This document shows, in pieces, positions 53,968-61,777 of a DNA stretch of 64,000 nucleotides. Location of the stretch: NCBI GenBank assembly GCA_910577825.1, contig CAJTOK010000001.1:105126-169125 (forward strand), in the 5' to 3' direction. Both the position numbers and the translations under genes were made by a program. The notes beneath the pieces are model-generated. The model worked only from the letters and a program-made list of their open reading frames with translations, did not search any database and was not told where the DNA came from. Numbering within the stretch: the first letter of the stretch is position 1; every line of letters starts with the position of its first letter. The DNA comes from an uncultured Lachnospiraceae bacterium (GTDB lineage Bacteria > Bacillota > Clostridia > Lachnospirales > Lachnospiraceae).

Positions 53968-54816
53968 ATGAAATTTTTAAAAGATATTCTTAAAGGGGCA
54001 GTAATAGGGGTTGCCAATGCAATACCAGGTGTCAGCGGGGGCACAATGATGGTATCTATGGGAGTGTATGACGATATTATATTTTGTATTACACATCTGT
54101 TTAAACAGCTTAAGAAAAGCATAATGATACTATTGCCATATTTTATTGGAATGTTAATTGGAATAGTGGGCCTTGCATTTTCTATAAAATCATTGTATGC
54201 AAATTTCCCGTTCCAGACCAGCATGGTATTTATTGGGCTTATAATTGGCGGTGTGCCTATGCTTTATGAACATGTTAAAAAGACGTCATTAAGGCTTTCA
54301 CATATATTACTGTTCCTTTTATTTATGGCAGCAATTATAGCCATGCAGTATTTCGGGGGCAACGGAAAGGATGTAACACTCTCACTGGATGTTATTTCTA
54401 TAATTAAGATATTCTTTATCGGCATACTGGCATCTGCCACAATGGTAATACCAGGTGTAAGCGGTTCAATGATGATGATGATACTTGGATATTATAATCC
54501 TATTATTAATGCAATTACAGATTTGGTTACAGCACTGGCAGCACATGATTTTAACACAATGTTTAATATATGTGGTTCTCTTGTGCCTTTTGGGCTGGGA
54601 GTAGTAATTGGGATTTTTGTTATTGCCAAAATTATAGAGATATTATTACAGAAGTTTGAAGCACATACATATTGTGCAATATTAGGGCTTGTAATTTCAT
54701 CACCAGTAGTAATACTTATGGGTACTGATATGGCAGATATTAATATAATAGCGGTTTTAACCGGGCTGGCCTGCCTGGTGGCAGGCACTCTTGCGTCAAG
54801 GCAGCTTGGCAAATAG
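53968..54816 (+). CDS. DUF368 membrane protein (undecaprenyl phosphate translocase family)
   Basis: This membrane protein of about 282 residues has eight or so helices in two repeats. Each repeat carries the signature GVANAIPGVSGGTMMVSMGVYDDI or TMVIPGVSGSMMMMILGYYNPI. DUF368 proteins (PopT type) have been identified as flippases that return undecaprenyl phosphate across the membrane for wall synthesis. The ATG at 53968 is preferred to one six codons upstream because of its ribosome site. The AI-2E gene follows after 18 bases. Confidence 0.9.
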   Translation: MKFLKDILKGAVIGVANAIPGVSGGTMMVSMGVYDDIIFCITHLFKQLKKSIMILLPYFIGMLIGIVGLAFSIKSLYANFPFQTSMVFIGLIIGGVPMLYEHVKKTSLRLSHILLFLLFMAAIIAMQYFGGNGKDVTLSLDVISIIKIFFIGILASATMVIPGVSGSMMMMILGYYNPIINAITDLVTALAAHDFNTMFNICGSLVPFGLGVVIGIFVIAKIIEILLQKFEAHTYCAILGLVISSPVVILMGTDMADINIIAVLTGLACLVAGTLASRQLGK

Positions 54817-54834
54817 AACCAGATTGGAGTGCTT

Positions 54835-55989
54835 ATGGAAAAAGAAAGTAAAAGTGTAATACACAAAAAGATATGTGCCCATCTTGCAATAGTGTTATGC
54901 GGGATACTGTTCCTTATATTTATACTTCCAGGGCTGGTAAAGTTCTTTGCGCCATTGGTGGTTGCATGGATTATTGCAATGATGGCAAACCCTCCTGTGC
55001 GTTTTCTTGAAAACCGTATTAAGATAATGAGAAAACATGGCTCAGCGATAGTAATTGTATTTGTTATTGTTGCAATAACAGTTGTATTATATGCAGTTGT
55101 CCATGCCCTTTTTACACAGGTAAGCTCAATGGTAGAAACACTTCCTGATATTTATGGGAATGTACTGGATAATTTACAGCAGTTTACATTAACTTTACAT
55201 GAAAAATATGATATAATACCTGCGAATATTAAAAAACTGGTTACAAACAATGAAAGCAAAATAAATGAATATATCCTGTCAGCACTGGATTCATTAAGTA
55301 CAGGCTCTGTATCAGCAGTAAGTTCTGTAGCAAGTTCGGTTATTGATATATTTATTTTATCAATACTTACACTTATGATTGCATATTTCTTTACAGCAGG
55401 GAACGACAGAATCAAAGCTGTTATAAGGAAAAATATGCCTGAAAGCATAAATAAATCAATAGCATTAATTAAAAATACAGTATTTATTGCGATAGGCGGC
55501 TATCTTAAAGCATGTTTCCAGATAATGATAGTAATGTTTATTATATTACTGGTATTTTTTGTGGCAATGAAAATAGAATATGCTGTTCCTGTTGCACTTA
55601 TAACAGCAATACTTGACTTCCTGCCATTTATCGGGACAGGCACTGTACTTATACCCTGGGCACTGTATTCTGCAATTACAGGCGGGTATATAAAGGCACT
55701 GTTTCTTATTATAGCATACCTTGTAACAATGTTAGTACGCAGGCTTCTTGAACCTAAACTTGTAGGGGACAGTATAGGCATGAGCCCTTTTTTTACACTT
55801 ATATCAATGTTTATCTTCTACCGCCTTACAGGGGTATCTGGCCTTATAATAGGGATACCTGTTGGAATGGTAATTAAAGAATTTTATGAAAAAGGGTTTT
55901 TTAACCATACAATAGAAGGCATAAAAATATTAGCTGGTGATATAAATGAATACAGAAAGTACTGGCAGTACAGCAAAAATGGACAGTAA
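54835..55989 (+). CDS. AI-2E family transporter-like membrane protein
   Basis: This membrane protein of about 384 residues has the AI-2E/TqsA/YtvI outline: paired N-terminal helices with LVVAWIIAMMANPPVRFLE, a long amphipathic middle region, and a C-terminal cluster with DFLPFIGTGTVLIPWALYS and RRLLEPKLVGDSIGMSPFFTL. Proteins of this family include Na+/H+ antiporters and exporters of unknown substrates; autoinducer transport should not be assumed. The ATG at 54835 follows TTGGAG. It is co-directional with DUF368. Confidence 0.9.
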   Translation: MEKESKSVIHKKICAHLAIVLCGILFLIFILPGLVKFFAPLVVAWIIAMMANPPVRFLENRIKIMRKHGSAIVIVFVIVAITVVLYAVVHALFTQVSSMVETLPDIYGNVLDNLQQFTLTLHEKYDIIPANIKKLVTNNESKINEYILSALDSLSTGSVSAVSSVASSVIDIFILSILTLMIAYFFTAGNDRIKAVIRKNMPESINKSIALIKNTVFIAIGGYLKACFQIMIVMFIILLVFFVAMKIEYAVPVALITAILDFLPFIGTGTVLIPWALYSAITGGYIKALFLIIAYLVTMLVRRLLEPKLVGDSIGMSPFFTLISMFIFYRLTGVSGLIIGIPVGMVIKEFYEKGFFNHTIEGIKILAGDINEYRKYWQYSKNGQ

Positions 55990-56142
55990 AACCAGGTATA
56001 TACTGTTTTTAATTGTCAATATTAACAAAATTAAAAAAAATCCTATTTTTCAACAAACAGCGTCCACATATACTAAAAAATGTGGTATACTGGTAAAGAA
56101 ATATTATAATTTCAGTTAAAACACATAAGGATGGTATGTATC

Positions 56143-57012
56143 ATGAATAAACAATCGGTCAATATCAGCAGTCTTGTAATTCTTTTAAGCCTTTTATGCT
56201 TTATTATGGAAGTATGTATATATTATTTTGTGCCACAGCGTTATATTGTGGTTTTATTTGCTATTGTATGTTCATTGTGCCTGTCACACTTTTTCCTGGA
56301 GTCATCGTTAAACTATGACTACAATTTTATCCATGCTTCGTTTATGGTTATTACTTCACTTGCATTTGGCATTATAGTATATATTATACAGCCAAACCAG
56401 TGGATAAAGTATGACTATTCCCTTATTGCGCTTGTACTGCTTAACTGGTTAATACCATTCCTGTACTGTTGTTTAAGGGATTTATTTGACAGAGGGCCGC
56501 GGTTTGATGACTTTAATTTATTTTTCCACAGGATGGGTAAATTTTTTATAGTAATATATGTACTTGCCATACTTAAACAATACTTTGTCACACCTTTTGT
56601 ACCGCCATATGATGCACCGTCATTTGGCGCACACCTGTTTGTCCCGTTTATGGCGACAGCAGAGTATATTGAAGAAACTATAAGGAACGGGCAGAGCCTT
56701 GTACCTGTTATAGTATATGTAACTGAAATAGCGTGTTTTGGAGTGCCATTTGGATATTTTTCAAGGATATACCTTAGAAACCGCCATTTCCTTATAAGGC
56801 TTTTTGCATGTTTTGCATTTCCGCTTGTACTTGAATTATTACAGCAGGTAACAGGGCTTGGAAGATGTGCTATAGATGATTATGTAATTTTTTTAATCGG
56901 GGTAGTAGCAGGCAATATTTTATACCATGCTATGAACAGCCTGTTTGTTTCAGTTGCAACACGTGACTTTACAACTGACAGGGGACACCAGCAGAAGAAC
57001 CTGCAGTTTTAG
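56143..57012 (+). CDS. VanZ-like membrane protein
   Basis: This protein of about 289 residues has seven or eight hydrophobic helices. The C-terminal half has the VanZ pattern: CFGVPFGYFSRIYLRNRHF, then FPLVLELLQQVTGLGRCAIDDYVIFLIGVVAGN. VanZ gives low-level teicoplanin resistance in some bacteria, but most VanZ-like proteins have no known role. The N-terminal half (four helices) is unassigned. The start is set at 56143 after AAGGA. A strong terminator follows the stop. Confidence 0.85.
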   Translation: MNKQSVNISSLVILLSLLCFIMEVCIYYFVPQRYIVVLFAIVCSLCLSHFFLESSLNYDYNFIHASFMVITSLAFGIIVYIIQPNQWIKYDYSLIALVLLNWLIPFLYCCLRDLFDRGPRFDDFNLFFHRMGKFFIVIYVLAILKQYFVTPFVPPYDAPSFGAHLFVPFMATAEYIEETIRNGQSLVPVIVYVTEIACFGVPFGYFSRIYLRNRHFLIRLFACFAFPLVLELLQQVTGLGRCAIDDYVIFLIGVVAGNILYHAMNSLFVSVATRDFTTDRGHQQKNLQF

Positions 57013-57023
57013 TGGAAGCATTG

Positions 57024-57059
57024 CCCCGTTATCCTGGCATTGTGGTAACGGGGTTTTTT
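57024..57059 (+). terminator. Rho-independent terminator after the VanZ-like gene
   Basis: CCCCGTTATCC (57024-57034) pairs with GGTAACGGGG (57044-57053) and is followed directly by TTTTTT (57054-57059). It ends just before the stop codon of the convergent response-regulator gene. Confidence 0.92.
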
Positions 57060-57065
57060 ACAAAA

Positions 57066-57848
57066 TTAACTGGAAGCATTATTTAATATCCTGCCGATTT
57101 CTGCAAGCAGGCGGTCTTTTGCTGCTGGTTTCAGGAAATATCCTGCAGGTTTTAATTTAAGTACAGCTTCAATATTTGCCCTGTCATTTATTGCAGTAAG
57201 GAATATAACAGGGATATCTTTTAAGTCTTTATCTGCACGTATCATTTCAAGTGTCATTTTGCCATCACAGACAGGCATTTCATAGTCTAAAAGAATCAAA
57301 TCCGGCCGTTTTCTGCCAATAGAAGCCATTGCCTGCATTCCAGATATTGCAAGGGCAACTTCATAATAATCCTCTAACATGGCTTTCATTGTACGGAGTG
57401 AAGTCCCATTATCATCAACTACTAAGATTAGTTTCCTGTCCTGGTTTTCTTTTATTTTACTTTCTGTATTTTGTATAGTTTCATCCTTATCCAGCCCAAG
57501 CCTTCTGCATACAGCATCCATAATTATAGTATTTTCTACCGGACGTACCAGATTTTCAAACTGGCTTTCTTCATAGTACTTAAAAAAAGTGCTGCTTTCC
57601 TCCTTTGTACCTATGGTAAGTACAGGAACTTGTGGATACTGTCCACTTAACATAAAAAATATTGATGTGTCTACATCATATGTACCAACCAGGCTTATTA
57701 AAACCAAATCAGGATTTACAATTTTCATCATTCCTTCTAAAACGTTTACATTATTGGAACAAATCTGTACATGAAAAGACTGTGACAAAAATTTACTTGT
57801 TTCTTTTATAATGTCATTAAGTTTTCCTATTAACAAAATTTTTTTCAT
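57066..57848 (-). CDS. Two-receiver response regulator without output domain
   Basis: This protein of about 260 residues has two receiver folds. The first (about 1-115) lacks the usual phospho-Asp context (NPDLVLISLVGTYD) and is probably not phosphorylated. The second (about 135-260) is complete: LILVVDDNGTSLRT, phospho-Asp in LILLDYEMPVCDG, Thr in VIFLTAIND, Lys in YFLKPAAK. No DNA-binding or enzymatic domain follows. The ATG at 57848 lies after GGTGG. It is 18 bases downstream of the hybrid kinase gene, its likely phosphodonor. Confidence 0.9.
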   Translation of the reverse strand: MKKILLIGKLNDIIKETSKFLSQSFHVQICSNNVNVLEGMMKIVNPDLVLISLVGTYDVDTSIFFMLSGQYPQVPVLTIGTKEESSTFFKYYEESQFENLVRPVENTIIMDAVCRRLGLDKDETIQNTESKIKENQDRKLILVVDDNGTSLRTMKAMLEDYYEVALAISGMQAMASIGRKRPDLILLDYEMPVCDGKMTLEMIRADKDLKDIPVIFLTAINDRANIEAVLKLKPAGYFLKPAAKDRLLAEIGRILNNASS

Positions 57849-57866
57849 TTCTACCACCTTTCATTT

Positions 57867-60800
57867 CTATTTTAACTGTTGTTTCTCTATCTGGCTGGTA
57901 AGCAAATCCGCAATGCGGCCTGCCCCTTCTAAATCCAGGCTGGTTATTGCTTCTGCAAGTTTTAATATATTCTGGCTTATGCCGTCAGGATAACTGTATT
58001 CCTGCAGCTGTCTTGAAAACTGGTCTGCCTGGTCTATATCCATTTCCTGCAGGCTGTTTTTTGCCATTTCTATAAGGGCAAGTATTATGGAATAATCTTC
58101 AACTTCTTTTTCTGGTGTACCTTCTATGCCAAAGACGCCCTGTAATTTCTTTCTGTAGCTGCGCCATTCTTCTAAAAATGCTGGTGTTATGGATAATACA
58201 GTATCTGTTTTGCCATCCCTTGCGGCATATTCCAGTATTCTGGCAACACCAGAAAGCGGCATTATTCCTATAGTTGCTGCAAGGCTTTTCATGGCATGTA
58301 CCTGTATGCGGTATTGTCCAAGCTGCCCGGATTCTGTAATCTGTGAATATATCTGTTCCAGTTTATCTGCAGAAGAAGTAATCTGGGCATAAAATTCTTT
58401 TACTGTATATTCCAGAAGTTCCATATCTGGCAGGTGCAGCCAGGCATAATGCCAGTCCAGCCCGTCAGCCTGTGGAAGCATTTCCAGGAAATCTTCTGGT
58501 ATTTCTTTCTTGTCTTTGTCCAGAAAGCCTGCAGGGGGTTCTTTTAATAATTCTTCTGGCAGCATTTTTCCAATCATGCTTTCAAGCTTATCTGGGACAA
58601 CGGGCTTAGACAGAAAGCCATCAAATCCCTCTGACAGGTATTTTTCTTTTGCACCAGAAACAGCATTGGCAGTAAGTACAATAACCGGGGTATCCCTGCA
58701 TGGAAAATCTGGAAGCACTGAAAGTTCTTTTATATGGCGGAGTGTTGTAGTACCGTCCATTCCAGGCATCATATGGTCAAGGAAAACCAGGTCATAGTGG
58801 TTCTTTTGTACCAGTTCCAGGCATTCTTTGCCACCTGCTGCCTCAGTTACCTGTATTTGTGTTTCTTTAAGCAGGTTTCTTAATACTTTACGGTTGACAT
58901 CATTGTCATCTACAACCAGTATCTTTGCACCAGGTGCACAGAATCCGGCACTATAATTATAATTTTCTGCAGTCTGGTGTATCCTTGCATTGAAATCACC
59001 AACTGGTGTATTGTCTGCAATTTTCTGTTCCAGTTCAAAATAAAACTTTGAACCTTTTCCATATATGCTTTCAACCTGCAGCCTGCTGTCCATAAGTGAC
59101 AGAAGCTGTATTGTAATGTTCATGCCAAGCCCGGTGCCTTCAATATTACGGTTTCTGTCCTCCTCTATACGCTCAAATTCTGCAAAAAGCTTTGGCAAGT
59201 CATCTTCCTTAATTCCTATGCCTGTATCCTCCACTTCAAACTTAAGCAAAATCCTGTCTTCTGTCTGTGAGATTTCATGTATCCTGAGCCATACAGTACC
59301 CTCAGGTGTGTACTTAACTGCATTGGTAAGGATATTTGACAGTACCTGCCTGATACGTACATCATCACCATACAGCCGGGAAGGGATTTTAGGGGAAACT
59401 TCCACTTCCAGTTTTATATTTTTATCCTTTGCCCTCTGCCGTGACATATTAGCAAGGTCATGTATCATGCTGCTGGTGTCATATTCTGCTGGCACAATCT
59501 CCATTTTACCAGATTCAATCTTTGAGAAGTCCAGTATATCATTAACCAGTGAAAGCAGGGCCTGTCCTGCTGTATAGATATCCATTGCATAATCTTTTAT
59601 GCCCTGTTCCTTAGATTCACGCAGAATCATTTCGTCCATGCCAAGCACTGCATTAATTGGAGTACGGATTTCATGTGACATATGTGCCAGGAATTTACCC
59701 TTTGCTTCATTGGCGGCAACTGCCTCATGCCTTGCAGCATCTGCGTCTTTATTAGCCTGTGTAAGCTGTATGTTCTGTTGTTCTGCAATATATATTTTCT
59801 CCCTTAAAATACGTGCATTTTCTGCTGCTACAGCAAGATATTCTTTGTAAAGCTGCATAACATGCAGTACAGTTATTATAATGCTTGATATTGTTACGCT
59901 GTATTGTATGGGTGAGCTGATGTATTGTAAAATCTTATTATCTGTTAAATTTATAATTATGCCTGGCAATAATATAAATATTGCCAATGCAGCAGGCAAG
60001 GCCTGCAAAGCCCTGTTTTTGCAATAAAGCTGTACCATGCTTATAATGGCAGTTATACAGATTAAAGACACTGCCAGTACAGACAGGCCTGCCATATCTT
60101 CAAGAGCCCGTATGCCAGATACTTGCAAAAGAAGCTGTATGTCTGCACTGGCAGCCGTGCATAATAAAATTATGGAAAACCGGTATGGATACAGTTTATA
60201 CAGGTTAAAGTCAAAGTATAATGCCAGGAACAGGGTGGATATAAGCACTAAATATTTCTGCATTCCATATGCTGTGTAGATATTATAAAACAGGCTTAGT
60301 ATATTTGTATCAATAAAACAGTAAATTCCCATAGAAAGGCAGGCAAAGCCCAGAAACAGTTCCCCGCGGCCAGGCTGGAGTGTATACCATCTTATAAACA
60401 TAATAGCAAATATTATAACAGACATAATTATAACCAGCAGGCAGCAGCCAGTATCCGCCCCGCTTGCCCCTATCATTATATTTTTATATGTTTTAATATT
60501 TATATTACTAATATTTGCTGGTGTATCCTGGTAAAAAGGTGAAAGTATAACCAGTATCCCGCCACTTTGGAATGTATCAGGGATATTTAAGGAGTGTTCA
60601 TATATCCCTGGCGGCATCTGGTTTGTATCTGTCCCGTATTTATAGATAAGACTGCCATCTGCAAATATATGTATTATAGCATTTATGGAAGAAAACTCAA
60701 GTGACATGCCTGCACACCCAGCTGGCATTGTGTTTTCAAAAACCAGTGCTTTACTTGTTCCGTTTTTTTCTGTATATGGCAGGGAAACTTCCTGGCATTT

Positions 60801-61034
60801 TCCCTCTTTAAGTGATATGCTGGTAAGTTCCCTGATTTTATTGTAGTTTTCCAGTTCTTCCCCGTGCAGTTCTTTAATATCCAGTGTGTACATTGTCCAG
60901 TTATTTTCAAATACTGGTGTCTGGTATTCTAGTGCCTGGAAGTTTTTTTCTTCCCTGGACTGGAATAATTCAATAAACATAAATATAATTATAACGAAAA
61001 TAGAAATTTCTGCAAATATCCGTAAAGTTTTCAT
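57867..61034 (-). CDS. Large 7TM hybrid histidine kinase (HisKA-HATPase-REC-Hpt)
   Basis: This sensor kinase has about 1055 residues. A first membrane helix (about 5-23) precedes an extracellular beta-domain (25-185). Seven helices of the 7TMR-DISM type follow (about 190-400) and then a coiled coil. The phospho-His is in FLAHMSHEIRTPINAVLGMDE and the ATPase has NILTNAVKYT, DTGIGI and EGTGLGMNI. The receiver has KILVVDDNDVNRKVL and LVFLDHMMPGMDG. A phosphotransfer domain with IQVHAMKSLAATIG and a further helical segment end the protein. The extracellular domain family often senses carbohydrates, but no ligand can be named. The ATG at 61034 follows TTGGAGC; the earlier ATG at 61049 lacks a ribosome site. 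Confidence 0.93.
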   Translation of the reverse strand: MKTLRIFAEISIFVIIIFMFIELFQSREEKNFQALEYQTPVFENNWTMYTLDIKELHGEELENYNKIRELTSISLKEGKCQEVSLPYTEKNGTSKALVFENTMPAGCAGMSLEFSSINAIIHIFADGSLIYKYGTDTNQMPPGIYEHSLNIPDTFQSGGILVILSPFYQDTPANISNINIKTYKNIMIGASGADTGCCLLVIIMSVIIFAIMFIRWYTLQPGRGELFLGFACLSMGIYCFIDTNILSLFYNIYTAYGMQKYLVLISTLFLALYFDFNLYKLYPYRFSIILLCTAASADIQLLLQVSGIRALEDMAGLSVLAVSLICITAIISMVQLYCKNRALQALPAALAIFILLPGIIINLTDNKILQYISSPIQYSVTISSIIITVLHVMQLYKEYLAVAAENARILREKIYIAEQQNIQLTQANKDADAARHEAVAANEAKGKFLAHMSHEIRTPINAVLGMDEMILRESKEQGIKDYAMDIYTAGQALLSLVNDILDFSKIESGKMEIVPAEYDTSSMIHDLANMSRQRAKDKNIKLEVEVSPKIPSRLYGDDVRIRQVLSNILTNAVKYTPEGTVWLRIHEISQTEDRILLKFEVEDTGIGIKEDDLPKLFAEFERIEEDRNRNIEGTGLGMNITIQLLSLMDSRLQVESIYGKGSKFYFELEQKIADNTPVGDFNARIHQTAENYNYSAGFCAPGAKILVVDDNDVNRKVLRNLLKETQIQVTEAAGGKECLELVQKNHYDLVFLDHMMPGMDGTTTLRHIKELSVLPDFPCRDTPVIVLTANAVSGAKEKYLSEGFDGFLSKPVVPDKLESMIGKMLPEELLKEPPAGFLDKDKKEIPEDFLEMLPQADGLDWHYAWLHLPDMELLEYTVKEFYAQITSSADKLEQIYSQITESGQLGQYRIQVHAMKSLAATIGIMPLSGVARILEYAARDGKTDTVLSITPAFLEEWRSYRKKLQGVFGIEGTPEKEVEDYSIILALIEMAKNSLQEMDIDQADQFSRQLQEYSYPDGISQNILKLAEAITSLDLEGAGRIADLLTSQIEKQQLK

Positions 61035-61162
61035 ATTAGCTCCAATCATGGTATACTTAAAAAATGTCCATTAATATATTATCATAACTCTATATATTCC
61101 TCAATGATTATTCTGGTTTTAGGTTTTCACGTTTTTTTGGTACAAATAAATTCTGTTAATGT

Positions 61163-61308
61163 GCTGGCAATTCCAAAGTGTTCCATGGACAGGCACGTTT
61201 CCACTTGAACGAACCACGCAATGGATGCGTAAAGCCCCACAGTACGGGGCTTAAGCACCAGCGGGTCCGTACAGCCGTCCATTGGAATCACATTTGGAAT
61301 TTGCCAGC
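61163..61308. ncRNA. Candidate structured RNA or small mobile repeat, unidentified
   Basis: Bases 61163-61194 and 61274-61308 form a stem of about 31 pairs. It is interrupted by four single bulged bases on the right arm (61282, 61288, 61292, 61300) and one on the left (61191). Its ends are GCTGGCAA and TTGCCAGC. Inside are three hairpins: CGTT/AACG (61196-61211), ACGCA/TGCGT (61216-61230) and AAGCCCC/GGGGCTT (61232-61252). GTACGG (61242-61247) could also pair with CCGTAC (61267-61272). The interior is GC-rich against very AT-rich flanks, and no plausible protein is encoded. It could be an RNA gene, a leader of the hybrid kinase (minus strand), or a MITE-like element. I do not recognise the family and cannot tell the strand. 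Confidence 0.5.
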
Positions 61309-61381
61309 TGATTTACTATTTGGCAATTTGCAAAAATATTCACTGGAAAAGCTTATAAAGTATGCTTAAAATAGAACTGTT

Positions 61382-61429
61382 AGAAGTAGAATGTTTCAAA
61401 AAGTGTACTTTTTGAAACTTTATACTTCT
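61382..61429. repeat. Palindrome A upstream of the LRR_5 protein gene
   Basis: The perfect arms GTTTCAAAAAGT (61393-61404) and ACTTTTTGAAAC (61407-61418) are separated by two bases. AGAAGTA/TACTTCT outside them (61382-61388, 61423-61429) extends the symmetry across a 4+4 internal loop. There is no T-run typical of a terminator. Confidence 0.7.
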
Positions 61430-61538
61430 TAGTCTGTTTATATGTAAAAATGATAAATTATGTTTATTTTCATATAAATACTTAAAAATAATTTGCATAA
61501 ATTTTAAAAATATGGTAAAGTATTTCCTATAATTGTGG

Positions 61539-61563
61539 TGTCAAAAAGTACAACTTTTTGACA
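61539..61563. repeat. Palindrome B, related to palindrome A
   Basis: The arms TGTCAAAAAGT (61539-61549) and ACTTTTTGACA (61553-61563) share the core TCAAAAAGT/ACTTTTTGA with palindrome A, about 146 bases away. Two copies before one gene suggest operator sites for a dimeric regulator. The remaining sequence up to 61777 is AT-rich, with no feature I can name. Confidence 0.65.
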
Positions 61564-61777
61564 TTGTTATATAAACTTCGGTTTATTAAAGAGGATAAGT
61601 AGTTTTGCACATTAAGGGTAATAGATAAATAATTGATATTAGTTATAAAGTAATAATTCTTTAAAAAGATGTTGCATTACTTGTATGTGAAATTTCTATA
61701 GAATTGTCCACTTTATAATTGATATAGATATTAGACACACTATATTTAAATTCAGAATAATGAGAAGAAAGGTGGAA

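Noticed and set aside
54835..55989. Quorum-signal (AI-2) exporter
   Set aside because: The family name is historical; many members are ion antiporters, and no signal-production gene is nearby.
56053..56092. Promoter with CCACAT/ATGTGG inverted repeat before the VanZ-like gene
   Set aside because: The -10-like TATACT sites have no acceptable -35 at the right distance, so I could not choose one.
61163..61308. Integron attC site
   Set aside because: The stem with one-sided bulges is suggestive, but the GTTRRRY-type core sites and any integrase gene are absent.
61178..61369. A 63-codon open frame inside the folded element
   Set aside because: The codons run through the stem and hairpins, no ribosome site precedes it and the product is not protein-like.
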